DNA of 64,000 nt from Telmatospirillum siberiense (GCF_002845745.1 NZ_PIUM01000010.1:83250-147249); one strand, 5' to 3'. Counted from the first letter of the stretch, positions 1-8,757 are shown. Notes: generated from the letters alone by a model not told the origin. Numbers and translations: made by a program.

Positions 1-1026
1 GCCGACCTTGTAGAAGGAGTTGGTATAGAGTTTGTTGTCGATCCCCCAGCCGTCGCCCAGGTCGGACACCAGTCCGATATATTCGAAATCGGTGTTGTAG
101 GTGCCGTAGTTGGTGGCGTAGTAGCCCTGGTCGCGGGCGTTGGTCGACAGGCCGTGATCGGCGCCGTACTGGGCGATCTGGGCCGCCGTCGAGCCGGTCG
201 GGATATGCTGGAAGGTGTCGTTGTACATGCCGACGACGGTCAAGGCCGTGTTGGTGTTGAGCGGGCTGACCACCTTCATATAGCCGTTGGCCCGCCGGCT
301 GCTGGCGTTGGTCAGGTAGCCGTCCGACGTCTCATGGGAGAAATCGGCGATGATGGCCGCGCCGTTGGCGGCCTTGACGCTGCCCGAGTCCACCTCGGTG
401 CCCCAGATGGCCGTGTTGAAGCTGCCGAAGCTGCTGTAGGTGTTGATCGTCGGCAGTTCTTCCGGGTCGCGCGATTTCAGCGAGACGGTGCCGCCGAAGG
501 TGGCGACGCCGATGGTCGAGGCCGATCCCGGGCCGCGATCGACTTCGACCGAGCCGATATCATGCTGGGTGAAATAGACCGCCGACTGATGGTGGAAGTC
601 GGTGGGCGAGCCAAGCCAGGGAATGCCGTCGAAGATGATGTTGTATTGGCCGTCCTGGAAACCGCGGATGGTGATGATCTTGCTTTCCTGCAGACCGGGC
701 CCGTTCGGTTCGACATTGGAAAGGCTGGGCGTGAATTTGATCGCGTCGTCGTAGTTGCCGCTGGAAGGCACGCTGTTTTCGATGAAGTGCTGGCTGACCA
801 GCGAAGTGGGCTGGCCCACTTCGAGAGGCGTCCTGCTGGGAGCCTGATAGGGCGCCGTTTCGATTTCGGCGTCACTGCTGGAACCGACACCGCGCGCGGC
901 GTCCGACGTCGCCTGCACCGTGCCGAGATCGAGGTTTTCGGCGGCTTCGGCGGTGATGCCGGTGGATGCCGCGCAGGCCCCCAACAGGGCCGCCTGGACC
1001 ACCCGCAGAACTTTCGGCTTCGTCAT
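1..1026 (-). CDS. TonB-dependent outer-membrane receptor, N-terminal part (cut by window edge)
   Basis: The reading frame starts with ATG at 1026 (minus strand) and stays open to base 1, giving 342 residues. Residues 1-28 look like a signal peptide ending AEAAE. Residues about 65-190 have the features of a TonB plug domain: a FTPSLSNV stretch, then ITIRGFQDGQYNIIFDGIPW, then an IGSVEVDRGPGSA segment and a GGTVSLKSR strand typical of the end of the plug. The remaining sequence is the first strands of the beta-barrel. The usual length is 700-850 residues, so more than half lies outside the window. There is no STN signalling domain before the plug, so this is a transport receptor rather than a FecA-type transducer. 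The substrate cannot be told. The gene is divergent from a winged-helix regulator at 1289. Confidence 0.9.
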   Translation of the reverse strand, partial: MTKPKVLRVVQAALLGACAASTGITAEAAENLDLGTVQATSDAARGVGSSSDAEIETAPYQAPSRTPLEVGQPTSLVSQHFIENSVPSSGNYDDAIKFTPSLSNVEPNGPGLQESKIITIRGFQDGQYNIIFDGIPWLGSPTDFHHQSAVYFTQHDIGSVEVDRGPGSASTIGVATFGGTVSLKSRDPEELPTINTYSSFGSFNTAIWGTEVDSGSVKAANGAAIIADFSHETSDGYLTNASSRRANGYMKVVSPLNTNTALTVVGMYNDTFQHIPTGSTAAQIAQYGADHGLSTNARDQGYYATNYGTYNTDFEYIGLVSDLGDGWGIDNKLYTNSFYKVG

Positions 1027-1288
1027 AACCTTAACCCCCCAACTTCTGGCCATAACCGATGAATGGGGCCGGTGTACCCGTGGGCTTGGGGGACGTCTTG
1101 ACGGCAACCTGACGAAAATTTAATCGATTTGGGAAAAACATGTGTTTTGAAATACTTGTTGCCATGAAGTGTGGGTTTTAAGTTTTTATGACAATCTTTT
1201 CCAAGAATGGTTGTTTGATGATGGCCGTGACATAACGGTGTGGTCACCTTGCTTATGAAGTTTTCTCATTAATGACTGTTTCAATAAC

Positions 1289-2002
1289 GTGACTGCGACG
1301 CTCCTTCTTGGTTTTTCCGGTGAAAAAATTATCGGTGATTATCCGGAACACTTTCGTCGCGATGGTTTCGTCGTTCGTTTGAGTCTTGGCCGGTTCCTGG
1401 GGGCGGCGATCAGGGAAGGCCGCTTCGACGCGGCCGTGTTGCTGGCGGACCGGCCGGCATCCATTTCCACCCTGTTGGCGCCGGCCATGCCCGGCGACCG
1501 GCCGGTCATCTGTCTGACGCCGGCATCGAGGGAGGAGGAGATCGCGCTGTTGGAGGCGGGGGTCAGCCTTTGCCTGCCGGCGGATGCCGCCCCCGCCGTT
1601 CTCTCGCTGTGGATGCGTCATTTGCTGGCTTTGGCCGGACGGGTCCGGCCCGCCGGTTTCGAATTCGATCCCCTGGCCAGACGGGCGCGTTACGAAGGGA
1701 TGGAACTGCCCCTGCGGCCGATCGAATTCGACATTCTTCTCTACCTGGCCCGCCAGGCCGGTCATCCCTGCGACGCCCATGACCTGCTGCGGCGGTTCTG
1801 GCCCGGACGCTCTTCCTCGCCGCAAAGATTGGCGGTGACCATGCATGGCGTGCGGAGCGTGCTGGCCGCCGTCGGTGCCGGCGCCTTTCTGCGGACGGTT
1901 CCGGGGATGGGATATCTTTTCTCATCCGACGGTGTGGTCGCGTCGCGCCATCGGCCGTCCGACTTGCGAGGCGGAAGAGGGGAAAAAGGCCGGGCTTCAT
2001 AG
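1289..2002 (+). CDS. OmpR/PhoB-type winged-helix regulator with degenerate receiver domain
   Basis: A 237-residue protein starting at GTG 1289; an in-frame stop at 1256-1258 prevents a much longer start. The C-terminal half (about residues 125-215) is a clear OmpR-type DNA-binding domain, with LRPIEFDILLYLARQAG before the wing and FLRTVPGMGYLF at its end. The N-terminal half is the size of a receiver domain, but I find neither the acidic pocket near the N-terminus nor a clear phospho-acceptor aspartate: the expected site falls in FDAAVLLAD, where the aspartate register is lost. It may therefore act independently of phosphorylation. No cognate kinase adjoins it. Its neighbour at 2768 is a second regulator of the same kind, and it is divergent from the TonB receptor, which is a plausible target. 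Confidence 0.75.
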   Translation: MTATLLLGFSGEKIIGDYPEHFRRDGFVVRLSLGRFLGAAIREGRFDAAVLLADRPASISTLLAPAMPGDRPVICLTPASREEEIALLEAGVSLCLPADAAPAVLSLWMRHLLALAGRVRPAGFEFDPLARRARYEGMELPLRPIEFDILLYLARQAGHPCDAHDLLRRFWPGRSSSPQRLAVTMHGVRSVLAAVGAGAFLRTVPGMGYLFSSDGVVASRHRPSDLRGGRGEKGRAS

Positions 2003-2091
2003 TTTTTTCCCTCGCCCGCAAGGGGCTGCGGCATTCACATATCGTAAATTTTGTATTTTTTTATCAGTGCTTTGCCTGCTGTGAATAGAAC

Positions 2092-2540
2092 AGTGGCACC
2101 GGCCTCCGTGCCCATATGCGCTAGCTTAAGCCCTCTCCCGCGTCAGCGGGAGGGCGGGCAAGATCCGAAGCGAAAACCAGATGGAGAACACTGTCTCCCA
2201 ACGCCTTTCCAGAGAAACACAGATGAACGGGATGAACACAGATAAGCACAGATGAGCTTTTTCTTTATCTGTGCCCATCCGTGTTCATCTTGTTCATCTG
2301 TGTTCCCGATAATGGCGCCACGGATCCAGCAAGATGCGGGATGCGCCCCCCTCTCTCCCGCTTGTCCGCGGGTGAGGGGGGCTTAGCGTCGGCGCGACAT
2401 AAAGACTTGCTTGTTTCTGCACACTTTTTCCGCGCTCCCGCGCGTAACTCCCCTCACCCAACTCGCTTCGCTCGTCCCCTCTCCCGCAAAGCGGGCGAGG
2501 GCTTATGCTAGCGCATATGGGCGGGGACGCCGGTGCCACT
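2092..2540. repeat. Intergenic element with 50-bp imperfect terminal inverted repeats
   Basis: Bases 2092-2141 and 2491-2540 are reverse complements of each other with only a few mismatches; both arms carry the core CATATGCGCTAGC and end in a CCCTCTCCCGC / GCGGGCGAGGG block. Between them lie further nested palindromes. The element fills most of the 765-base gap between two regulator genes and has no convincing reading frame. Its size and ends resemble a non-autonomous MITE or a composite of REP-like hairpins. No target-site duplication could be established by eye. Confidence 0.75.
2216..2304. repeat. Nested hairpin of AACACAGATGAAC motifs
   Basis: Two 38-base arms (2216-2253 and 2267-2304) pair with about five mismatches around a short T-rich loop. 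The arms are made of repeated ACACAGATGAAC-like words. It sits inside the larger inverted-repeat element at 2092-2540. Such words recur in intergenic repeats of many bacteria; no coding function is suggested. Confidence 0.7.
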
Positions 2541-2767
2541 CGTCGGATTGCTTCGTTTTTGGCTGGCAAACGACTGATTTTTCTCCGCCGAAAAAGCAAA
2601 GATGTGTGAATCCGCGAGGGGGGAAGGGCTTTTGCTCTGCGACGGAACCGGAGGCGACGGCCGTCGTTTACAGGTCTAGGTAGTCGCCCGGATATCCTCC
2701 TCGTGGAGGGTTTTCTATGCTGGTGTCCTGATCTCGGTGGATGGCGGGTTGCGGAGGGCGCTGGAGC

Positions 2768-3436
2768 ATGCGGGCATATCTTTGGGGCGATCGGACGCCA
2801 CATCTGCTTCGCGTCGAGCGGATTTTCCAGGAGCGCGGCTGGCAGGTGGATCATGGCGTCTCCCCGGCCGGACAGGGCTATGAGATCGCGATCATCGAAT
2901 GCGACGGCGTCGACCGGTCGACCCGGGCGCGGATCGCCGAGTTGCGCCGGGCCGTCGAGGCCGAACTGGTTCTGGTGCTCGGCGATTTTTCCGCCGCCGA
3001 GCGGGGGCGGGGCCTGTCCCTGGGGGCCGACGACGTCATTGAGAGGGATGCTCCGGCCGCCCTGGTGATGAGTCGCGTGATGGCGTTTCTGCGGTTGCGT
3101 CTGGGGCGGTTCCAGGACAGCTATCAGATCGGCGAGTTGACCGTCGATCTTTGCCGCCGCCGCGTCCGTCGCCGTGGGCACGACATTTTGCTCTCCCAGC
3201 GGGAATTCCAGCTTTTGGTGCTGCTGGCCCGCGACGCGGGATGCCCGCTGCCGCGCAGCGCGATCATCGAGTCCTTGTGGGCCGGCGATCTTGGCGTCGG
3301 CGACAATGCGGTGGACGCCTTGGCGTCCCGGCTGCGCCGGCGTATCGATGGACCTTTCGACGGCAAGATGCTGCGGACCGTGCGCGGTGTCGGATATTGC
3401 CTGGCGGCGGACCGGGATCTGCTCCTGGCGTCCTGA
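2768..3436 (+). CDS. OmpR/PhoB-type winged-helix regulator with atypical receiver domain
   Basis: The 222-residue product begins at ATG 2768, preceded at a usable distance by GGAGG (2752-2756); an upstream in-frame ATG at 2741 lacks such a site. The DNA-binding domain spans about residues 125-215, with LSQREFQLLVLLARDAG, then VDALASRLRRRI, then MLRTVRGVGYCL. In the receiver-like half, the phospho-acceptor position in YEIAIIECD is glutamate (E44), and the usual lysine after the GADD motif is arginine (GADDVIERDAP). Glutamate there can imitate a phosphorylated aspartate, so the protein may be constitutively active or use another signal. It is similar in plan to the regulator at 1289. No kinase is adjacent on this strand. 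Confidence 0.8.
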   Translation: MRAYLWGDRTPHLLRVERIFQERGWQVDHGVSPAGQGYEIAIIECDGVDRSTRARIAELRRAVEAELVLVLGDFSAAERGRGLSLGADDVIERDAPAALVMSRVMAFLRLRLGRFQDSYQIGELTVDLCRRRVRRRGHDILLSQREFQLLVLLARDAGCPLPRSAIIESLWAGDLGVGDNAVDALASRLRRRIDGPFDGKMLRTVRGVGYCLAADRDLLLAS

Positions 3437-3478
3437 TCCCGAACAATGTTCGGTGTTGCTTGGGCCGGCGAGCGGGAT

Positions 3479-4126
3479 TCACCCCGGACGCCACGCATCC
3501 TCGTCCGCGGACTGCGTCATTCGCAAGATCAGATGGATGAGCGCCGACAGATTATCGCAGCGCATCTTCTCCATCACCTTGGCGCGATGGTTTTCCACGG
3601 TGCGCGTGCTGATGTTCAGGTGGATGCCGATGATCTTGTTGGGATGGCCGGCGACCATCAACTCCATCACTTCCCGCTCGCGCGCGGTCAATAGTTCCAG
3701 GCAGGATCGGGTTTCGCTCAGCCTGTTCCGAGTGCGCCGCAGATGATCCTCGCGGTTCAGCGCTTCGTGGACCGCCTTCAGCAAGGTCTCGGCGCTGAAC
3801 GGCTTTTCGATGAAATCGACGGCGCCGGCTTTGAGGGCCTCCACCGCCTTCGGGACGTCGCCCTGCCCGGTGATGACGATGACCGGAAGCCGGACGCCGC
3901 GTTCGCTCAGGTCGCGTTGAAGGGCAAGGCCGGTGAGGCCCGGCATATGGATATCGACGATCAGGCAGCCGGCGTCGCGTTCGACCTTTGCCGCCAGAAA
4001 GTCCTCGGCCGAGTCGAAGGGGCGCGCGGCGATCCCCTCGGCCCGCAACAGTTCGCCAAGACCGTCGCGGACGGCTTCGTCATCGTCGACGATGAAGACG
4101 GTCGGCGGCGTTCCGTCCATAGTCAC
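3479..4126 (-). CDS. FixJ/LuxR-family response regulator
   Basis: A 215-residue protein with a canonical receiver domain (residues about 9-120): acidic pair after TVFIVDDDE, phospho-acceptor D58 in LIVDIHMPG, and the lysine in DFIEKPFS. A LuxR-type helix-turn-helix follows at about 143-205 (LTAREREVMELMVAG, then ISTRTVENHRAKVMEKM). This is the FixJ/TodT/NarL plan. Its start overlaps the stop of the upstream kinase gene by ATGA, so the two are translationally coupled and form a two-component pair. The target is unknown; the pair is divergent from the polyketide operon that starts at about 6573, which makes that operon a candidate. Confidence 0.92.
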   Translation of the reverse strand: MTMDGTPPTVFIVDDDEAVRDGLGELLRAEGIAARPFDSAEDFLAAKVERDAGCLIVDIHMPGLTGLALQRDLSERGVRLPVIVITGQGDVPKAVEALKAGAVDFIEKPFSAETLLKAVHEALNREDHLRRTRNRLSETRSCLELLTAREREVMELMVAGHPNKIIGIHLNISTRTVENHRAKVMEKMRCDNLSALIHLILRMTQSADEDAWRPG

Positions 4127-6084
4127 GCTCCCGCCGCCGGAACGGTGAACGTGAGCGTCGCTCCCCGCGTGTCCTGCGGCGTGGCGAGCCAGAGCCGTCC
4201 TCCGTTGGCCTGGATCAGCGAACGGCTGATGGAAAGTCCCAGTCCCATGCCGTTGCGCCGCGTCGTCGCGAAGGGGCGGAAGAGGTCTTCCGTCACCTCC
4301 TGCGATATCCCCGGACCGTTGTCAGCCACCGAAATCGCGATCATGCCGTCGCCGGCCGGTTGCGCCGTGATCCGCACCCGGCGGTCTTCATCGTCGAGAG
4401 CGTCCATCGCATCCATGCTGTTGCGCAGCAGATTGATCAGGACCTGCTCGACCTGCAGCCGGTCGATGCGCGCCGTCAATTCCGGGGGCACCGACAGGTC
4501 GAATTCGGCTTCGCGCCGCGCCGCCTCGTCGGCCAGCAGCAGCAGGACCTCCCCGATCAGGTCGGTCACGGCGACCGTCTCGGCCTCGACCGTCGCGTTG
4601 CGGAAGAATTCGCGCAGCCGCCGCAGCACATGGCCGGCCCGTTCGGCCTGGGCGGCGGCCTTGGACAATTGTTCGCGGGCACGCGGCGGAATGTCTGTGC
4701 CAGCCAGGGTCCGCTGGCAGGCACCGGTATAGGTGATGACGGCGGCCAGCGGCTGATTCAGCTCGTGGGCGAGGGCGGCCGCCAATTCCTCGGTCAGGTT
4801 GCTGCGGGACGCCGATTCCAGTTCGGCCCGGCGCTGGCCCAGGCGGACGGCGGCGCGGCGGCGGGCGCTGATATCGCGCACGGCCACGACTTGTGTGAGG
4901 CGCTCGCCGATTTCGATGGTCGAGGTCGAGGTCTCCACGGGGACCTGCGTCCCGTCGGTACGGTGCAGCGTCCGTTCGCCGTCGCCGGCCAGGGCGGGCA
5001 GCGACAGCACCGATTCGAGCGGTCTGCCGAGAATGGCGGTGGCCGGCGTCGCCGAAAGGGCTTCGAACTGCCGGTTGATCATTTCGATGCGGCCCTCCTC
5101 GTCGACCAGCGCCATGCCGTCGGGAGCCATGTCGATGATCGCCTTCAGGCGCGCCTGGCCCTGGATGACCGAGCGCCTGGCCCGTTCCCGTTCGGAAATG
5201 ACGGCTCCCAGCAGCAATCCGGTGGCGGCGAGGGACAGCATCAGGATTTGCAGTTTGACGATCTGGTTCGGAGCGAGGTCCAGAATGGCGATGCAGCCGG
5301 CGAACGCCGCCTGGATGGGCAACAGGACGCTGGCGGCTCCGCTCAGGCCGTAACGCGCGGCGATCCAGACCAGGGGGATGAACATGGGATAGAAGCGCGA
5401 GCCGACGGTCCGCGGAAAAATGATGTAGAGAATGCCGCCGACAAACGCCGCCAGCGCCAGGCACTCCCATGACAGTAACGCCTTCAGCCGCTCCGGGTGA
5501 TGCAGGGTTTGGCGATTCACCAGCAGGAAGGGACCCATGACCAGGCCGCCCACCATGTCCGCCACCCAATAGTGAAATACTGCCGCCGGCAGTTGCCCGG
5601 CCGGAACCTGGGCCGACATCCATAGGGCAAAGACATAGGTCATGGCCATCAGGGCGGCGGCGGCGGCGATGACGCCGATGAAACGAAAGACATCGTCGAA
5701 GCCGCCGAGATCCGGGTCGACGCGCAGCCGGCGTTTCAGCAACCATGCCGCTCCGCTGTAAATGCAGGCTTCGGTCAGGGCCGTCAGGCAGCCGGGAACC
5801 GCGCCGGCGGTTCCGGTTTTCGGCAGAAGGACCGTGGCCAGGGCGCCGGCCACCAGCCAGGGCATCCAGGAGAATCCGCCCAGCAACAGTAACGCCAAGG
5901 CGATGGCCGGCCGCGGATTCCATGGCGGAATGCCCAGCATCTCGTGAGGATGAAAGCCGGCGAGCCAGTCGACGGCCAGATAGGCCGTCAGATACAGAAG
6001 TCCGATGCTCAGGCGTTGCGGGGAAAGGGTCAAGGATGGGGCCGCCGTGCCGACCACGATGCCGTCGCGGTGGAAGAGTTGCAC
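4123..6084 (-). CDS. MASE1/PAS-domain membrane histidine kinase (partner of the FixJ-like regulator)
   Basis: The best start is GTG at 6084, six bases downstream of AGAGAGG; the frame stays open to an ATG at 6183, but that extension is AT-rich and unlike the gene. The 653-residue product has about eight membrane segments in its first 300 residues, matching the MASE1 sensory domain, then a PAS domain (IIDMAPDGMALVDEEGRIEM), a dimerisation domain with phospho-accepting histidine in ALAHELNQPLAAV, and an ATPase domain with an N-box (LINLLRNSMDAMD), DNGPGI and GMGLGLSIS. The catalytic half is of the FixL/DctB kind. The PAS region has no obvious haem-binding histidine, so I do not call it an oxygen sensor. 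The ligand is unknown. Confidence 0.88.
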   Translation of the reverse strand: MQLFHRDGIVVGTAAPSLTLSPQRLSIGLLYLTAYLAVDWLAGFHPHEMLGIPPWNPRPAIALALLLLGGFSWMPWLVAGALATVLLPKTGTAGAVPGCLTALTEACIYSGAAWLLKRRLRVDPDLGGFDDVFRFIGVIAAAAALMAMTYVFALWMSAQVPAGQLPAAVFHYWVADMVGGLVMGPFLLVNRQTLHHPERLKALLSWECLALAAFVGGILYIIFPRTVGSRFYPMFIPLVWIAARYGLSGAASVLLPIQAAFAGCIAILDLAPNQIVKLQILMLSLAATGLLLGAVISERERARRSVIQGQARLKAIIDMAPDGMALVDEEGRIEMINRQFEALSATPATAILGRPLESVLSLPALAGDGERTLHRTDGTQVPVETSTSTIEIGERLTQVVAVRDISARRRAAVRLGQRRAELESASRSNLTEELAAALAHELNQPLAAVITYTGACQRTLAGTDIPPRAREQLSKAAAQAERAGHVLRRLREFFRNATVEAETVAVTDLIGEVLLLLADEAARREAEFDLSVPPELTARIDRLQVEQVLINLLRNSMDAMDALDDEDRRVRITAQPAGDGMIAISVADNGPGISQEVTEDLFRPFATTRRNGMGLGLSISRSLIQANGGRLWLATPQDTRGATLTFTVPAAGA

Positions 6085-6572
6085 CGCCCACCTCTCTGTA
6101 ATTTTGGTTAATTCGGATGAAATATATCCGAAGGAGATGAATGGATAGTGATATTTCAAATAACCATGATTCATTTTTCTCAAAAAAAGTGCCTCTTATG
6201 TCATATTATTGTAACATGTTCTGTGCGGCCGATCCTCCGGCCTCACGGGATGCGGCTGACGACACCTGATCACCGAGACGGTTCGATATTCGGGGCCCTG
6301 TAAATTTTTAAAATAATTGAAAATATATTTTGGGCTGGAACCACCTGTTTCGGTGGACTTTTTCCTCTCGCGGATTGAGCCGGTGATGAAAACAATCATC
6401 TCCCTTTCGTCCCCATGTTTATGATAACTTCTGCGTTATATCGGATGGGGGGGCCGGGGTGCGGCGCCGATAGAGGGTCTGATTGAGGTCTAGTGTGGGG
6501 AACATGGTGAAGGCGCCTGCGTCTTCGCTCCGCGGCGAAGCTGGGGCGTCGCGGAATGGCGGCAACGATTCC
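6085..6572. promoter_or_regulatory. Divergent control region between kinase operon and polyketide operon
   Basis: This 488-base gap is AT-rich between about 6090 and 6440 (runs of A and T around 6180 and 6305-6340), in sharp contrast to the flanking genes. It must hold the promoters of both the two-component pair and the polyketide operon. I cannot pick out a reliable -35/-10 pair. Bases 6483-6572 are an open extension of the next gene, but the conserved protein start lies at 6573. Confidence 0.5.
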
Positions 6573-7289
6573 ATGGCACCAATTTTTTTCCATGTCGTGA
6601 ATTGGCAAGCTTGGTCGCCGGAACGGCCGACGGCGGAGGCGTGGCGTCTCTGGGCTGGAACAGGCTCGGACACGGGCCCGGGTCCGGCCGACGGTTCGGC
6701 GCCCGTGCCCATGCTTTTGCGCCGCCGTGTCGGCGCTCTGGGACAGCAGGCGTTGCGCGCCGCCTGGAGCATGCCGCAATCCGCCTCGGCGAGACTGGTA
6801 TTCGCCTCTCGCCATGGCGAGTTTCCTCGCACGCTCTCGATTATGGACAGTCTGGCGGCGGGAGAGCCGGTCTTGCCCGCCGACTTCACTCTTTCGGTTC
6901 ATCATGCCCTGGCCGGATTGCTTTCCATCGCACGGTCCAACCACCATGGACATACGGCGATCGCCGCCGGCCGCGACAGTTTCGGCTGCGGTCTGCTGGA
7001 GGCCGCCGCCTGTCTGGCTGAAAAGCCGGACGAGCCGGTGCTGTTCGTCTATTACGACGAACAGCTGCCGTCGCCGTTTTCCGATTTCGACGAGGATGGC
7101 GCCCCTCTCGCCGTGGCTCTGACGCTGGCTGCCGGCGGTGGTTCCTCCATCGGGCTCACCCTCTCGGCGCGTCCGGCCGATATGCCGGTTTCCAGGACGC
7201 CGGCCGAGGACTTCCTGCGTTTTCTGTTGGATAGGGCGCCATCGGCGGCAAGTCCGGGGGAACGCCATCTGTGGCGTTGGACCCGATGA
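6573..7289 (+). CDS. Beta-ketoacyl synthase-like chain-length factor (aryl polyene type, ApeC-like)
   Basis: A 238-residue protein matching the short ketosynthase N-terminal family (Pfam Ketoacyl-synt_2) found as the first gene of aryl-polyene and xanthomonadin clusters. The start is set by the family opening FFHVVNWQAWSPE just after ATG 6573; upstream in-frame starts at 6504 and 6483 are possible. It has the LSVHHALAGLLSI segment and a glycine-rich AGGGSSIGLTL end, but no ketosynthase active-site cysteine motif, as expected for a chain-length factor that pairs with an active ketosynthase (likely the one at 18823). It opens an operon of tightly overlapping genes running to 15971. Confidence 0.85.
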   Translation: MAPIFFHVVNWQAWSPERPTAEAWRLWAGTGSDTGPGPADGSAPVPMLLRRRVGALGQQALRAAWSMPQSASARLVFASRHGEFPRTLSIMDSLAAGEPVLPADFTLSVHHALAGLLSIARSNHHGHTAIAAGRDSFGCGLLEAAACLAEKPDEPVLFVYYDEQLPSPFSDFDEDGAPLAVALTLAAGGGSSIGLTLSARPADMPVSRTPAEDFLRFLLDRAPSAASPGERHLWRWTR

Positions 7290-8050
7290 TGCGCAGGCTC
7301 GACTACTCATGGCGGCTGTTCGCCACCGGCAGCGCGTTCGCTTTCATCTTTTTTGGGGGCGGTTTGCTGGCGGTGACGGTGTTGCCGCTTCTTTCCCTGC
7401 TGCCGGGACGGAAGCGCCGGCGCGCGCAAATGATCGTCCACCGCCTGTTCCGGCATTACATCTGGATGCTGCGGCATCTGGGTCTTTTGACTCTGCAGAC
7501 CGAGGGGCTCGACAAGTTGGCGGCACCCGGCGGGCGACTGGTGGTGGCCAACCACCCTTCGTTGCTCGACGTGGTCATCTTGATGGCCTTCATTCCGAAA
7601 GCCCAGTGCATCGTCAAGCATCAACTGTGGGACCATAAACTCCTGGGGCCGCTGGTGCGCCGCGCCGGCTATATCCGCAACGACCTGGATCCCGAAACCC
7701 TGGTGGCCGCCTGCAAGACGGCCCTGGATCAGGGAAACAGCCTGATCATCTTTCCGGAAGGCACCCGCAGCCTGCCGGGAGTCCCTCCGCAGATGCGCCG
7801 CGGTTTCGCCAATCTGGCCACGCTGACGGGGGCGTCCATCCAACTCGTCGTCATCACCTGCGATCCGCCCACCTTGATCAAGGGCGAGCCGTGGTGGCGC
7901 ATTCCCCCTCACAAACCCTCGTTCCGCCTCGTCGTTGACGAGGTATTGGACGCGAGCACCTATCTCGACCACCAATGCCGCAGTCTGGCGGCGCGGCATC
8001 TGGTTCGGTTCGTTGAAACTTACTTCGCAGAAAAGCTTGGATATGTCTGA
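7286..8050 (+). CDS. 1-acylglycerol-3-phosphate acyltransferase-like (PlsC family)
   Basis: A 254-residue membrane-associated acyltransferase whose ATG overlaps the previous stop (ATGA). One hydrophobic segment lies at about residues 12-40. The family catalytic motif NHPSLLD (N-H-X4-D) and the substrate motif FPEGTRS are intact. In aryl-polyene loci an enzyme of this type is thought to help attach the polyene chain to, or build, its lipid anchor; a role in ordinary phospholipid synthesis is less likely given the operon. The C-terminus overlaps the next gene by eight bases. Confidence 0.9.
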   Translation: MMRRLDYSWRLFATGSAFAFIFFGGGLLAVTVLPLLSLLPGRKRRRAQMIVHRLFRHYIWMLRHLGLLTLQTEGLDKLAAPGGRLVVANHPSLLDVVILMAFIPKAQCIVKHQLWDHKLLGPLVRRAGYIRNDLDPETLVAACKTALDQGNSLIIFPEGTRSLPGVPPQMRRGFANLATLTGASIQLVVITCDPPTLIKGEPWWRIPPHKPSFRLVVDEVLDASTYLDHQCRSLAARHLVRFVETYFAEKLGYV

Positions 8051-8306
8051 CATCGAATATGAAGTGAAGAAGATGATCATCGAGTCCCTGAAACTCGAAG
8101 ACATCACGCCCGAGGACATCAACAGCGAGGAACCGTTGTTCGGCGAGGGGCTGGGGCTCGATTCCATCGATGCCCTGGAACTCGGCGTGGCGATCCGCCA
8201 GCGTTTCGGGATCAAGCTGGAAACGGTCAGCGACGAGGTGAGGGCCTATTTCGCCAATGTGCGCAGCCTGTCCCGCTTCATCGGTCTGCAGCAGGGAGCG
8301 CAGTGA
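8043..8306 (+). CDS. Acyl carrier protein 1 of the polyene operon (ApeE/ApeF-like)
   Basis: An 87-residue acidic protein with the phosphopantetheine attachment serine in GLGLDSIDALEL. It would carry the growing chain as a thioester. The start ATG 8043 lies within the end of the acyltransferase gene, and its stop overlaps the next ACP start (TGATG), so the genes are translationally coupled. The aryl-polyene family typically has two such carriers side by side, as here. Confidence 0.93.
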   Translation: MSDIEYEVKKMIIESLKLEDITPEDINSEEPLFGEGLGLDSIDALELGVAIRQRFGIKLETVSDEVRAYFANVRSLSRFIGLQQGAQ

Positions 8307-8569
8307 TGGCTTCCCGCGACGAGCTTTACCAGAAATTGACCGAATATCTGGTTGAACTCTTTGAAATCGAACCGGGGAAGATCACGCCGGACGCCAAGCT
8401 GTTCGAGGAATTGGATCTGGACAGCATCGACGCCGTCGATCTGGTGGTGAAGTTGCAGGAATATACCGGCCGGCGGGTGAAGCCCGAGGAGTTCAAGGCG
8501 GTCCGGACCGTCGGCGACGTGGTCGACTGCCTGGAAAGACTGCTGAAGACGCATGACCTTCCGGCCTAG
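8306..8569 (+). CDS. Acyl carrier protein 2 of the polyene operon (ApeE/ApeF-like)
   Basis: A second 87-residue carrier with the attachment serine in ELDLDSIDAVDL. It is clearly diverged from its neighbour and is not a recent duplicate, which fits a division of labour such as starter loading versus elongation. ATG 8306 overlaps the previous stop; GTG 8303 is an alternative one codon earlier. Confidence 0.93.
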   Translation: MASRDELYQKLTEYLVELFEIEPGKITPDAKLFEELDLDSIDAVDLVVKLQEYTGRRVKPEEFKAVRTVGDVVDCLERLLKTHDLPA

Positions 8570-8615
8570 GGCGTGTCGTCAGTTGCCGGGATATCGTGCT
8601 GATGGCCCCAAAAAC

Positions 8616-8713
8616 CGTCATGGCCGTGCTCGACACGGCTATCCACGTGGTGGGAGCGAACGGCGGAGACTTGTTCGGGGGCGTGGATGCCCGGCTCAAG
8701 GCCGGGCATGACG
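8616..8713. repeat. Alphaproteobacterial-type intergenic inverted repeat inside the polyene operon
   Basis: Arms at 8616-8647 and 8682-8713 pair imperfectly; each reads like the word CGTCATGCCCGTGCTTGACA and its partner half. The same word family occurs at 32452-32661 and 49954-50013. The element fills most of the 188-base gap between the second ACP gene and the membrane-protein gene, the only sizeable gap in an otherwise overlapping operon. Confidence 0.75.
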
Positions 8714-8757
8714 TCTTTTGATTGAATCGCCAAACCAAAATACCGGAAGAGCGGTAA

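Noticed and set aside
4123..6084. Kinase as an oxygen-sensing FixL
   Set aside because: The catalytic half is FixL-like, but the N-terminus is a MASE1 membrane domain and the PAS domain has no evident haem-ligand histidine.
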